Both the position numbers and the translations under genes were made by a program. A stretch of DNA of 64,000 nucleotides, taken from contig PLLO01000011.1 in assembly GCA_003142255.1 (NCBI GenBank), positions 186,001-250,000 of the forward strand, read 5' to 3'. This document shows, piece by piece, positions 9,524 to 19,167 of this stretch (positions within the stretch are counted from its first letter, which is position 1; each line of letters begins with the position of its first letter). The DNA is from Bacteroidales bacterium (GTDB taxonomy: Bacteria; Bacteroidota; Bacteroidia; Bacteroidales; VadinHA17). The notes beneath the pieces are model-generated. The model had not been told where the DNA came from and ran no database searches. It saw only the letters and a program-made list of their open reading frames with translations.

Positions 9524-9901
9524 ATGGCACGTATTGTTGGGGTAGATTTACCAAGACATAAGAAAGGCGAAATAGGCCTTACCTATATTTACGGGGTGGG
9601 AAAAAGCACTGCTCAGAAAGTTCTCGATGAAGCCGGCGTTGACAGGAATACAAAGGTTGAAGAGTGGACAGATGATCAGATCAATACCATCCGCCGGATT
9701 CTGAATGATAATTATAAGCTTGAAGGCGAACTGCGTTCAGAGACCCAGATGAATATCAAGAGGCTTATGGATATAGGCTGCTACCGTGGTGTCCGTCACA
9801 GAATTGGTTTGCCGGTCAGGGGACAGAGTACGAAGAATAATGCCAGGACACGTAAGGGCAGGAAGAAAACCGTTGCAAACAAGAAAAAAGCTACTAAATA
9901 A
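9524..9901 (+). CDS. rpsM: 30S ribosomal protein S13
   Basis: Head protein forming intersubunit bridges to L5. The 125 residues start [20 protein letters not shown] and include the helix-two-turn-helix region and the C-terminal signature [22 protein letters not shown], with a basic tail. The gene starts 40 nt after rpmJ and ends 7 nt before rpsK. Confidence 0.98.
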   Translation: MARIVGVDLPRHKKGEIGLTYIYGVGKSTAQKVLDEAGVDRNTKVEEWTDDQINTIRRILNDNYKLEGELRSETQMNIKRLMDIGCYRGVRHRIGLPVRGQSTKNNARTRKGRKKTVANKKKATK

Positions 9902-9908
9902 ATAGATT

Positions 9909-10298
9909 ATGGCAAAGAAGACTGGAGCATTAAAAAAGAGGGTTGTAAAAGTTGAACCATCAGGCCAGGCACATGTTCATTCATCATTCAATAATATTAT
10001 TGTTACGCTGACGAACAATTCAGGTCAGGTTATTTCATGGGCATCAGCAGGCAAGATGGGTTTTAAAGGTTCCAAGAAAAATACTCCTTATGCTGCACAG
10101 ATGGCATCAGAAGAGTGCGGGAAAGTGGCTTATGAACTTGGACTGAGGAAAGTCAAGGTATTCGTCAAGGGACCAGGTTCAGGACGTGAATCAGCTATCA
10201 GGGCAATTTCCAATTCAGGAATTGAGGTTACAGAGATTATTGATGTAACCCCTATGCCTCACAATGGTTGCCGTGCTCCCGGAAGAAGAAGAGTTTAA
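9909..10298 (+). CDS. rpsK: 30S ribosomal protein S11
   Basis: Platform protein near the mRNA exit. The 129 residues include [20 protein letters not shown] and the C-terminal signature [18 protein letters not shown]. The Asn-Gly in PMPHNGCR is the site that becomes isoaspartate in E. coli S11. Complete. Confidence 0.98.
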   Translation: MAKKTGALKKRVVKVEPSGQAHVHSSFNNIIVTLTNNSGQVISWASAGKMGFKGSKKNTPYAAQMASEECGKVAYELGLRKVKVFVKGPGSGRESAIRAISNSGIEVTEIIDVTPMPHNGCRAPGRRRV

Positions 10299-10337
10299 TG
10301 ATTTAATAAATAAATTCTAAAATAAAATTATAGTACA

Positions 10338-10946
10338 ATGGCAAGATATACCGGCCCAAAAACAAGAGTCGCAAGAAAATTCGGAGAACCGATATTCGGT
10401 CCTGATAAAAATCTGGAGAGAAAGAATTTTCCTCCCGGACAGCATGGGATGAACAAGAAGAGAAAGAAAACATCAGAATATGGTGTTCAGCTCAGGGAAA
10501 AGCAGAAGGCTAAATATACTTACGGGATCCTGGAGCGCCAGTTCCACAATACATTTGAGAAAGCATCACGCTCAAAGGGAGTTACCGGCGAAGTACTTCT
10601 TCAGCTTCTTGAGTCACGCCTCGATAACACTGTTTTTCGCTTTGGAATTTCTCCGTCAAGAGCAGGTGCACGTCAGCTTGTCTCTCACCGTCATATCACT
10701 GTCAATGGCGAGGTGGTCAACATCCCGTCATACCAGGTGAAACCCGGTGACATTATTGGCATAAGGGAAAAATCAAAATCACTCGAAACAATCGTCGATT
10801 CATTAACCACAAGGAAGACCTCAAAGCTTCCCTGGCTGGAATGGGACGATGCCCAGATGGCTGGCAAGTTTATGAACCTTCCTGAACGAACCGACATCCC
10901 TGAAAATATTAAGGAACAACTTATTGTAGAATTGTATTCAAAATAA
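10338..10946 (+). CDS. rpsD: 30S ribosomal protein S4
   Basis: Primary 16S rRNA-binding protein. The 202 residues start [20 protein letters not shown]; an S4 domain is visible from about residue 92 ([22 protein letters not shown]). The N-terminal part lacks a Cys-rich zinc cluster. It precedes rpoA by 18 nt, the usual alpha-operon order. Confidence 0.98.
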   Translation: MARYTGPKTRVARKFGEPIFGPDKNLERKNFPPGQHGMNKKRKKTSEYGVQLREKQKAKYTYGILERQFHNTFEKASRSKGVTGEVLLQLLESRLDNTVFRFGISPSRAGARQLVSHRHITVNGEVVNIPSYQVKPGDIIGIREKSKSLETIVDSLTTRKTSKLPWLEWDDAQMAGKFMNLPERTDIPENIKEQLIVELYSK

Positions 10947-10964
10947 TAATCTAAGATAAACTCT

Positions 10965-11957
10965 ATGGCCATTTTATCATTCCAGAAGCCCGACAAAGTA
11001 ATAATGCTGGAAGCGGATAACAAACTCGGAAAATTCGAGTTTCGTCCTCTTGAACCTGGCTATGGCATTACTGTTGGCAATGCGCTGAGAAGAATCCTTC
11101 TCTCCTCGCTTGAAGGTTTTGCTATAACAACTGTAAAGATCGATGGAGTGGACCATGAGTTCTCCACCATCACCGGCGTTATCGAAGATGTAACCGAAAT
11201 TATCCTTAACCTGAAACAGATCCGTTTCAAGAGAACAATTGACGAAGTGGATCATGAAAAAGTTACTGTTAAGATACATAATAAGGAAGTCTTTAAGGCC
11301 GGCGATCTGAACAATGCTCTCAGCAGCTTTGAAGTTCTTAACCCGGAACTGGTTATCTTCAGGATGGAATCCGATGTGAAGATCCAGATTGAATTCACAA
11401 TCAGCAAAGGCCGCGGTTATGTTCCTGCTGAAGAAAATGAACCCGCCGACAGCGAATTCGGAATTATTGCAATCGATTCTATCTTCACTCCGATCAGGAA
11501 TGTGAAGTATACGGTTGAGAATTACCGTGTTGAGCAAAAAACGGACTACGAAAAGCTTCTCTTTGAGATAGAGACAGACGGATCAATACACCCGAAGGAT
11601 GCTCTTAAGGAAGCAGCCAAGATATTAATTTATCACTTCATGCTCTTCTCCGATGAAAAGATCACCCTTGACTCGGACGACAAAATGGCTAATGAGGAGT
11701 TTGATGAAGAGGTTCTGCACATGAGGCAACTGCTTAAGACCAAACTTGTTGACCTCGACCTTTCAGTAAGGGCACTTAACTGCCTGAAGGCTGCAGAAGT
11801 TGAAACGCTTGGCGACCTTGTCAAATTCAATAAGAACGACCTCCTGAAATTCAGAAATTTTGGTAAAAAATCACTTACTGAGCTTGATGAGCTGCTTGAA
11901 TCAATGAGTCTCTCATTTGGCATGGATGTGAGCAAGTATAAGTTAGAGAAAGATTAA
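10965..11957 (+). CDS. rpoA: DNA-directed RNA polymerase subunit alpha
   Basis: Scaffold subunit of RNA polymerase. It is 330 residues with the N-terminal dimerisation domain ([20 protein letters not shown], then [11 protein letters not shown]) and the C-terminal DNA/activator-binding domain ([22 protein letters not shown] and [16 protein letters not shown]). Embedded between rpsD and rplQ as expected. Confidence 0.98.
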   Translation: MAILSFQKPDKVIMLEADNKLGKFEFRPLEPGYGITVGNALRRILLSSLEGFAITTVKIDGVDHEFSTITGVIEDVTEIILNLKQIRFKRTIDEVDHEKVTVKIHNKEVFKAGDLNNALSSFEVLNPELVIFRMESDVKIQIEFTISKGRGYVPAEENEPADSEFGIIAIDSIFTPIRNVKYTVENYRVEQKTDYEKLLFEIETDGSIHPKDALKEAAKILIYHFMLFSDEKITLDSDDKMANEEFDEEVLHMRQLLKTKLVDLDLSVRALNCLKAAEVETLGDLVKFNKNDLLKFRNFGKKSLTELDELLESMSLSFGMDVSKYKLEKD

Positions 11958-11983
11958 TTAGAAAACTGTTTGAGGATATTGAA

Positions 11984-12526
11984 ATGCGACATTCAAAAAC
12001 TATAAATCATTTAGGCAGAACGAGTTCACACAGGAAGTCGATGCTTGCAAATATGGCTTCATCCCTTATCCTTCATAAAAGGATTGCTACCACTACAGCC
12101 AAAGCTAAAGCGCTGAAGACTTTTGTTGAACCGCTTATTACAAAATCGAAGGAAGATTCGACCCACTCGAGGAGAGTGGTATTCAGCTACCTTAAGGATA
12201 AAGAGGCTGTATCTGAATTATTCAGAGAGGTATCTGTTAAAATAGCTGATAGGCCGGGAGGCTACACAAGGATACTGAAAACAGGTAACAGAATTGGCGA
12301 TAACGCTGATATGTGCATCCTTGAGCTGGTTGACTTCAACCAGGCTATGCTTGGCGGAGGCGAAGCAGCTAAAACCAAGAATACCAGGAGAAGAAGAACA
12401 ACCAAAAAGAAAGGTGAAGGAGACGTTGCTGAAAAGACTGTAAAAGCAGTTGCAGCAAAAGCTGAAAAGCCAGTTAAGGAAGTTGAAGGCGAAGCAGAAG
12501 CACCTGCCGCTGAAAAAGAAAAGTAG
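11984..12526 (+). CDS. rplQ: 50S ribosomal protein L17 with acidic/Ala-rich tail
   Basis: Large-subunit protein near the exit tunnel. Residues 1 to about 120 are the L17 core ([20 protein letters not shown] at the start, [21 protein letters not shown] near its end). The last 55 or so residues are a low-complexity Lys/Ala/Glu tail absent from E. coli L17 but common in Bacteroidota. Last gene of the operon; a strong terminator follows 23 nt later. Confidence 0.97.
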   Translation: MRHSKTINHLGRTSSHRKSMLANMASSLILHKRIATTTAKAKALKTFVEPLITKSKEDSTHSRRVVFSYLKDKEAVSELFREVSVKIADRPGGYTRILKTGNRIGDNADMCILELVDFNQAMLGGGEAAKTKNTRRRRTTKKKGEGDVAEKTVKAVAAKAEKPVKEVEGEAEAPAAEKEK

Positions 12527-12548
12527 GAAATAAAAATATTCTGAACTT

Positions 12549-12586
12549 AAAGGGATAGTTCGTTATGAACATTATCCCTTTTTTTG
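12549..12586 (+). terminator. intrinsic terminator of the ribosomal operon
   Basis: Stem AAAGGGATA (12549-12557) pairs with TATCCCTTT (12573-12581), with an inner GTTC/GAAC pairing and a run of T. It separates rplQ from eno. Confidence 0.9.
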
Positions 12587-12617
12587 TATATTGCACTATT
12601 GTTTAATAAAAATTTAA

Positions 12618-13901
<1,284 letters not shown>

Positions 13902-13951
13902 TACATATGATAGGATTGATGGAGATTATAGTCTGTTCTCACTTTCCGCCG

Positions 13952-13971
13952 TTATTAACAATTGTTGATAA
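13952..13971. repeat. 20-bp near-perfect palindrome downstream of eno
   Basis: TTATTAACAATTGTTGATAA is symmetric apart from one G/T pair. No T run follows, so it is not an obvious terminator. It could be a protein-binding site or part of an mRNA 3' hairpin; function unknown. Confidence 0.4.
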
Positions 13972-14012
13972 CTTCTGTTTATATCAGGTTTACAAGAAGG
14001 AACTCCTTTTTA

Positions 14013-14043
14013 TTGTTTTTTGATATTCTTATATATACATTTG
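14013..14043 (+). promoter_or_regulatory. Bacteroidota-type promoter for the structured RNA
   Basis: A -33 element ATTG (14012-14015) and a perfect -7 element TACATTTG (14036-14043, matching TAnnTTTG) are separated by 20 nt, the spacing known for this phylum. Predicted start of transcription is near 14047-14050. Confidence 0.6.
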
Positions 14044-14047
14044 ATAT

Positions 14048-14557
14048 ATCGGGTGAGCGATAAAAGATTGCTCGAAAGATATGGAATCGGAAAAGGTTAC
14101 TTAAATGAAACAAGATCCGGTTCGGTCAGACCTTCTGGACTGCATATCAAGAGAGCCGAAGCCTGAACGAAGGGGACAGGTCCTAGACCAGAAACCGGGT
14201 GTTCAGTAAGATCGACGAAAACCGGAAACGTTCTTTCAGCGATTGAGTCACATGGCCCCGGGAAAAGAAGGACTTCGGTCTGGATTGAACCGGAACTGGT
14301 GTCAGATCCTTCGGGAAATGCACACTGGAGCCAGAAGGACACTTCGTCCCGGAAAGACCCGCCGCAAGGTGGGTAAAAAAGGACAGCAGGAAGGTTATAC
14401 CGTAACAAGTACGACCGGAAAGCCATGGGTTGCGGAGGCAGGTCTAGTATTTGTCGAAACAGCCGGTCAGAATAACAGTAATCCGACGCCGGATGAAGCT
14501 TCGGCTGCAAACGGTGGATGGGAACTAATCCTAGTGAATAGTTCCCATTATTGTTTT
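14048..14557 (+). ncRNA. unassigned structured non-coding RNA, about 510 nt
   Basis: No convincing protein is encoded, yet the stretch is visibly richer in G+C than its flanks and packed with complementary segments. Examples: AUAUC/GAUAU closing GAGCGA/UUGCUC at the 5' end; CUGAAC (14163-14168) with GUUCAG (14200-14205); ACCCGCC-GCAA-GGUGGGU (about 14347-14364); GACCGG (14413-14418) with CCGGUC (14463-14468); AUCCG-ACGC-CGGAU; and UUCG tetraloops closed by GGAC/GUCU, UCC/GGA and AGC/GCU. It begins behind a good promoter and ends in a terminator hairpin. The hallmark sequences of RNase P RNA (GAGGAAAGUC), tmRNA (3' TTCGA arm, tag frame) and 6S RNA are not seen. Class unknown; being an RNA is an inference from promoter, structure and terminator together. 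Confidence 0.65.
14519..14557 (+). terminator. intrinsic terminator of the structured RNA
   Basis: Perfect 9-bp stem TGGGAACTA (14519-14527) with TAGTTCCCA (14539-14547), 11-nt loop, followed by TTATTGTTTTT. Confidence 0.8.
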
Positions 14558-14573
14558 TATATACCTCAGGTTT

Positions 14574-14652
14574 AATCACAAAGAGCACTAAGGATTTAAA
14601 TAATTTAACCCTTTGTGTCGTTCGCGTGAACTTTGAATCCTTTGTGGTTAGA
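14574..14652. repeat. REP-like imperfect dyad (CACAAAG / CTTTGTG type)
   Basis: Left arm TAATCACAAAGAGCACTAAG plus GATT is mirrored by AATCCTTTGTGGTTA on the right, with another CTTTGTG in between. Such CACAAAG-containing dyads recur between genes in environmental Bacteroidota. No ORF or promoter is evident in it. Confidence 0.5.
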
Positions 14653-14685
14653 AAAAATTATCTTTGATCCTCTCATTTCTCAGCT

Positions 14686-16587
14686 ATGTCATATTCAGGA
14701 TTACCCGGATTTATCACTGACCTGGACAAACACTCAGAATTATTGAGGATTAAATCGTTTGTCGACCCGGTGCTCGAAATAACCGAAATAACCGACCGCG
14801 TATCCAAGTCAGGCGGGAAAGCCCTCCTTTTTGAGAACAACGGGACAAAATTTCCCCTGCTGATTAATGCCTTTGGCTCACAGAAGAGAATGTCAATGGC
14901 AATCAGCAGAAAAGACCTTGATGATCCAGGATCTGATATTGTCTCTTTGTTTGATCATCTTATTCCAGGAGGCCATAATATTTTCAATAAGCTATCTTCA
15001 CTTCCCGAACTGATAAGAATTTCCGGGTTCCTTCCGTCCCGCACCAGGAGAAAAGGGATCTGTCAGCAGATTGTTATCAAAGATCCTGACCTTTCCATTC
15101 TTCCGGTTCTCAAATGCTGGCCTCACGATGGCGGCCGGTTTATAACACTTCCAATGGTTCATACTGTTAATCCTGTTACCGGCAGGAAAAATGTCGGTAT
15201 GTACAGGATGCAGGTTCTCGACAGTAAAACGACAGCCATGCACTGGCAGCGTCATAAGACAGGTGCAAATCACTTTGAAGAATGGAAAAAAAACGGAAGT
15301 CGGATGCCTGTCACTGTCACCCTCGGCGGCGACCCGGTATATACATATGCAGCAACTGCTCCGCTGCCTGAAAATATTGATGAATATATCCTTGCAGGAT
15401 TCCTGAGAAAGAAAAAAGTTAAGCTTGTTAAATGTATTACCAACGACCTTTACGTCCCCTGTGATGCTGATATTGTGATTGAAGGATTTGTAGACCCGTC
15501 TGAGGAAATGATCTGGGAAGGACCATTTGGGGATCATACGGGGTTTTATTCACTGGCTGACTGGTATCCTAAATTTCATGTCACATGCATTACTCACTCC
15601 CGCAATGCCGTATATCCGGCAACTATCGTCGGGATTCCACCGATGGAAGATGCATGGCTGGCAAAGGCTACCGAAAAAATATTTCTTGCTCCCCTTAAGC
15701 TTGTTTTGCAGCCGGAAATTCTTGACTTTCATATGCCTGATGCAGGTACTGCCCATAACCTCGTAGTAGTGAAAATACAAAAGAGTTATCCCGGACAGGG
15801 AAGGAAGGTTATAAATTCATTATTTGGTGCCGGGCAGATGATGTTCACAAAATATCTCACTGTGGTAAGCGGAGAAGTTGATATCCGGAATTACGGCGAG
15901 CTTATCCTTCATATTCTTAAAAATACAGATTTTCAGTCCGATCTGCTCTTCTCCTCAGGTCCGCTTGATGTGCTTGACCATTCTTCTGACAATTTCTCTT
16001 TTGGTGGTAAGCTTGGTATTGACGGAACAGTAAAGATGAGGGAGGAGTCTTCTGTGAAGAACCAGGAACCAGGTAATAAGGACTTATCACCGGCAGAGGC
16101 TATGGATTTTACAATTAAGGTTTTGTCTGATGACGGGATAATGTTTAAAAAGGTAAGAGGTTTGCCTGTTATAATGGCAGGAGTTGATCAGAAAAGAAAT
16201 CCGGATTCAATCGCTAACCTTAAAAGATGCCTTGCTGAGAATGCGACGGTGAGAAAACAGGAATTGATCCTGGTAGTCGATCATAATGTGCCTTTGGATA
16301 ATATTGCCATGGCAGCATGGCAGATACTTGGAAACACCGACCCGGTACGTGATATATCCCTGTTGCCCGGAGGGAAGCTTCTTATAGATGGAACACTTAA
16401 AGCTTTCAGCAAGTCTCCGTTTCCAAGGAAATGGCCTAATGTTGTCTGCTCATCCGCTGAAACGATAAAAAAGATCGACTCAGAATGGGATTCTCTTGGC
16501 CTAGGGCCTTTCATTGCTTCTCCTTCTCTTAAAAATTCCAGACTGAGCTATAGTGACAGCGATGAGGTGTCCACAAATCGCATCTGA
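14686..16587 (+). CDS. UbiD-family prenylated-FMN decarboxylase
   Basis: Predicted decarboxylase using prenylated FMN, made by a UbiX partner that is not in this window. In this phylum the likely role is in menaquinone synthesis; 4-hydroxy-3-polyprenylbenzoate decarboxylase is the name usually given to the family. The 633 residues carry the signature EGPFGDHTGFYS (near residue 280), the preceding VTLGGDPVYTYAATAPLPE and the following YPATIVGIPPMEDAW. The C-terminal third continues to SIANLKRCLAEN and DHNVPLDNIAMAAWQ, as in the longer Bacteroidota forms. Monocistronic. Substrate is an inference. Confidence 0.88.
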   Translation: MSYSGLPGFITDLDKHSELLRIKSFVDPVLEITEITDRVSKSGGKALLFENNGTKFPLLINAFGSQKRMSMAISRKDLDDPGSDIVSLFDHLIPGGHNIFNKLSSLPELIRISGFLPSRTRRKGICQQIVIKDPDLSILPVLKCWPHDGGRFITLPMVHTVNPVTGRKNVGMYRMQVLDSKTTAMHWQRHKTGANHFEEWKKNGSRMPVTVTLGGDPVYTYAATAPLPENIDEYILAGFLRKKKVKLVKCITNDLYVPCDADIVIEGFVDPSEEMIWEGPFGDHTGFYSLADWYPKFHVTCITHSRNAVYPATIVGIPPMEDAWLAKATEKIFLAPLKLVLQPEILDFHMPDAGTAHNLVVVKIQKSYPGQGRKVINSLFGAGQMMFTKYLTVVSGEVDIRNYGELILHILKNTDFQSDLLFSSGPLDVLDHSSDNFSFGGKLGIDGTVKMREESSVKNQEPGNKDLSPAEAMDFTIKVLSDDGIMFKKVRGLPVIMAGVDQKRNPDSIANLKRCLAENATVRKQELILVVDHNVPLDNIAMAAWQILGNTDPVRDISLLPGGKLLIDGTLKAFSKSPFPRKWPNVVCSSAETIKKIDSEWDSLGLGPFIASPSLKNSRLSYSDSDEVSTNRI

Positions 16588-16629
16588 TCCATTTTCGGAT
16601 TACAGTAAATACCATACCGATTTTTAGGC

Positions 16630-16637
16630 TATTTTTG
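16630..16637 (+). promoter_or_regulatory. possible -7 element (TATTTTTG)
   Basis: Matches TAnnTTTG. A start of transcription near 16642 would disfavour the TTG at 16635 as start codon of the following phosphatase gene. No clear -33 element. Confidence 0.35.
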
Positions 16638-16715
16638 TACTATCGGATGATTTTACTGTATTTATCATATAATGTTCGGGTGATACTGATTTCTGCCGGC
16701 AGATTAGTGGCGAGG

Positions 16716-17684
16716 ATGCAGGAAGAACATGGTCTTGTTGCAGCGGCTTCACCGTACCGGTATTTGATTTACAGCTTAATCCTGATAGCCCTGGTATACC
16801 TTATCGTCATGTATCAAACCAGAACCCTGGTAAAAACAAGAAGAAAGCTGAAAGAGAAGGAGCACGCTCTTGAGCAGGTTGAAAAACAAAAATCGGAACT
16901 GGAAATAAGAGAGCGGAACATTACCGACAGCCTTAATTATGCACAGCGGATACAGGAAGCCCTGCTTCCTTCAGAGGATTATTTTCGAAAATATTTCGCG
17001 GAATCCTTCATTTTTTTTAAACCCAAGGACATCGTCAGCGGTGACTTTTACTGGATAGGAGAGAAGAATGGAAGGATTTTCATTGTTGCTGCTGATTGCA
17101 CTGGGCATGGAGTTCCCGGGGCTCTTATGTCGATGATTGGCCTTGAGATAATTGAGAAAACGATCAACGAGGATAACATTGATGTCCCGGCTTATATACT
17201 TGCAGTGCTTAACAAGGGTCTGGAGAAAACATTCAGCAGGGGAAAGAACTTTGGTACGATAATAAAGGACGGGATGGATATAGGGCTTTGCATGATCGAC
17301 CGGAATAAAAAGAAGATTGAATATGCGGGTGCATTTTTCCCGCTTTATCTTATTCGTAATAATTCTCTTATTGAAATAAAGGGAGACAAGCTTATAATAG
17401 GTATGAATCCATCAGGTCTGGCATACGAGAACCATGAGATCGAACTCATGGAGGATGATATCCTCTATCTTTTTTCCGATGGTTACGTCGACCAGTTTGG
17501 AGGTTCTGAGAATAAGAAGTTCATGTACAGACGGTTCAGGTATCTTCTTACAACTATTCACAGTTTCCCTGTCAATGACCAGAAGTCAGTTCTGGATGAG
17601 AGCATAAGAACATGGATGGGGGGTACACCCCAGCTTGATGATATTATGGTTATTGGATTTAAGCCGTTTTCAGGAAGCGACTAA
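16716..17684 (+). CDS. membrane-anchored SpoIIE/PP2C-type serine phosphatase
   Basis: Predicted metal-dependent protein phosphatase, the type that reverses phosphorylation of anti-sigma-factor antagonists. From the chosen ATG the order is: short N-terminus, one membrane helix (YLIYSLILIALVYLIVMY), a Lys/Glu-rich coiled coil, a linker with SLNYAQRIQEALLPS, and the SpoIIE domain. Metal-binding Asp residues are present in VSGDFYWIG, AADCTGHGVPGA, FSDGYVDQFGG and LDDIMVIGF. In-frame upstream starts at 16635 (TTG) and 16647 (ATG) would add 27 or 23 residues. The 3' end overlaps the convergent kinase gene by 4 bp, hinting at a shared pathway. No anti-sigma partner is nearby. Confidence 0.88.
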   Translation: MQEEHGLVAAASPYRYLIYSLILIALVYLIVMYQTRTLVKTRRKLKEKEHALEQVEKQKSELEIRERNITDSLNYAQRIQEALLPSEDYFRKYFAESFIFFKPKDIVSGDFYWIGEKNGRIFIVAADCTGHGVPGALMSMIGLEIIEKTINEDNIDVPAYILAVLNKGLEKTFSRGKNFGTIIKDGMDIGLCMIDRNKKKIEYAGAFFPLYLIRNNSLIEIKGDKLIIGMNPSGLAYENHEIELMEDDILYLFSDGYVDQFGGSENKKFMYRRFRYLLTTIHSFPVNDQKSVLDESIRTWMGGTPQLDDIMVIGFKPFSGSD

Positions 17685-19027
17685 ATGAATCTCTTGATCT
17701 TCTCTATAAGAGCTGATGGCTGGAATGGCTTGCTGATATAATCATCGATACCTGCGGAAATACATTTCTCTTTGTCACCGAGCATTGCATTAGCAGTAAT
17801 TGCGATTATCGGGATATGAGAGTTGGTACTGGCTTCAAGAGCGCGGATTTTCTCGGCTGCAATAAGTCCGCTCATTACAGGCATCTGAATGTCCATCAGA
17901 ATCAGGTCATAGTTGGCTGTTCCGAATTTATCGAGGGCCTCCTTGCCATTCGAGGCTGTTTCAATGCTGGCAACAAGCGGTTTTAGTGTAAGATGAGTGA
18001 TCTTCTGGTTAATAAGGTTATCTTCTACAAGAAGTATTTTAATGTCTTTCAGTTCTTTATGGATTTTATCCTTCTGGATCAGCTCTTCGATTTTGGGAGA
18101 AGCAAACTGTTGTTTCGGTTCATAAACAATGTTGGTAAAAGGAAGGCTAATGTTCAGAACGGTTGAATTGCTGCCGGATTCCTGGCTGAATGTTCCCTTA
18201 CCGGATGAAATCAGACGGCCTGCAAGACTTTTGCCGGGATTCTTTTCATCGATAAGCATTATATTCCTGTCTGTCTGTATTCTCAATCCCACATAACTTC
18301 CGGATTTGGTGACCTTCTCCTTTTTGAGGTTTATGGTGACCTTTGTGGCCCTTTCAGAGAACTGGTTTTCAATAGTGCTGAAGATATCGAGGAAGATCTG
18401 CTTCAGAACGATCGGATCGCCGAAGCAATCAAAATCAGCAAATTCTTTTTTGTTAAGTATGAAATCAATATTGGCTTTATCCTTAAGGCTATATAGCTCA
18501 ATTGTATTCTGGATTGTAGAAAGAAGGTTGAACCGGATCTGTTTGCGTGACTCATGGCTCAGGTTGCCGGCCGACTGCATTGTTAATTCATTAACAGTAG
18601 TGACCATATTATTTGTTGAAGCGACAAAAGTCTCAAGAAGCTCTTTTTGTTTCTTTTGAAGCCCCGACTCCATCAGCATATCTGTAATAATCACAAGGTT
18701 ATTAAGAGGCTCCCTTATTTTGTGAGAGAACTCGGTTATCACATCATCTTTCTTCTCGCTCGAAGAGGCTGCGTCGTCAAGGGAAGCACTTACATTATTG
18801 AACAGCGAGATCGTTTTTCTCAGGACTAGTATTTCTGCACAAGCCGATACAATAATTAAGATCCCTGCGAATAGTTTCAGATCGGCCATTAAAAGAATAA
18901 CTCCTATTATAAGGGCAGAAATGGCAACATAGGAATACCGAACAAGCTTTTTGAGTTCATATTCAGAACCTGTCCCTGACTGCTGATTCAGCCCGCCGTC
19001 ATTATTGTTCCCAGACTCTTTAACCAT
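17681..19027 (-). CDS. hybrid histidine kinase with degenerate ATPase domain and receiver
   Basis: Predicted signalling protein of the inner membrane, 448 residues. Two hydrophobic segments (about 33-48 and 52-69) with no periplasmic sensor domain; a dimerisation H-box with His102 (EFSHKIREPLNNL); a region of about 155-300 where the ATP-binding domain should be; and a receiver domain (about 322-446) with VEDN, phosphoacceptor Asp379 (LMDIQMPVMSG) and a conserved Lys in YISKPF. In the ATPase region an N-box-like QIFLDIFSTIENQF is barely recognisable and no DxGxG box is seen, so autokinase activity is doubtful. It may act as a phosphotransfer or scaffold protein. Convergent with the phosphatase gene. 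Confidence 0.85.
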   Translation of the reverse strand: MVKESGNNNDGGLNQQSGTGSEYELKKLVRYSYVAISALIIGVILLMADLKLFAGILIIVSACAEILVLRKTISLFNNVSASLDDAASSSEKKDDVITEFSHKIREPLNNLVIITDMLMESGLQKKQKELLETFVASTNNMVTTVNELTMQSAGNLSHESRKQIRFNLLSTIQNTIELYSLKDKANIDFILNKKEFADFDCFGDPIVLKQIFLDIFSTIENQFSERATKVTINLKKEKVTKSGSYVGLRIQTDRNIMLIDEKNPGKSLAGRLISSGKGTFSQESGSNSTVLNISLPFTNIVYEPKQQFASPKIEELIQKDKIHKELKDIKILLVEDNLINQKITHLTLKPLVASIETASNGKEALDKFGTANYDLILMDIQMPVMSGLIAAEKIRALEASTNSHIPIIAITANAMLGDKEKCISAGIDDYISKPFQPSALIEKIKRFI

Positions 19028-19113
19028 AATTCTGTTATTGCGTTATGTAAAAGTAAGCAAAATATGATGTAAATATACGTCAACTGATTTTAACACACTT
19101 TCATCTAAATCCT

Positions 19114-19121
19114 TAAATTTG
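19114..19121 (+). promoter_or_regulatory. possible -7 element (TAAATTTG)
   Basis: Perfect TAnnTTTG match, 46 nt before the start of the next gene on the plus strand, in the region between two divergent genes. No clear -33 element. Confidence 0.4.
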
Positions 19122-19167
19122 CCTTTACGGTATGATATTTGAACGGGCAAGGTAAAGCGTAATTAAT

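Noticed and set aside
14048-14557. RNase P RNA, tmRNA, SRP RNA or a group I/II intron as identity of the structured RNA
   Set aside because: No GAGGAAAGUC core, no tRNA-like TTCGA arm or tag frame, no SRP GGAA-loop pattern, no group II domain V or group I core, and no reverse transcriptase nearby. This is by eye; an Rfam search would decide.
14243-14575. 110-codon open frame on the plus strand inside the structured RNA
   Set aside because: Composition follows the hairpins and its 3' end overlaps the terminator; no family features.
14097-14588. 163-codon open frame on the minus strand across the structured RNA
   Set aside because: It runs through the terminator hairpin and the tetraloop stems, has no recognisable domain, and the promoter and terminator point the other way.
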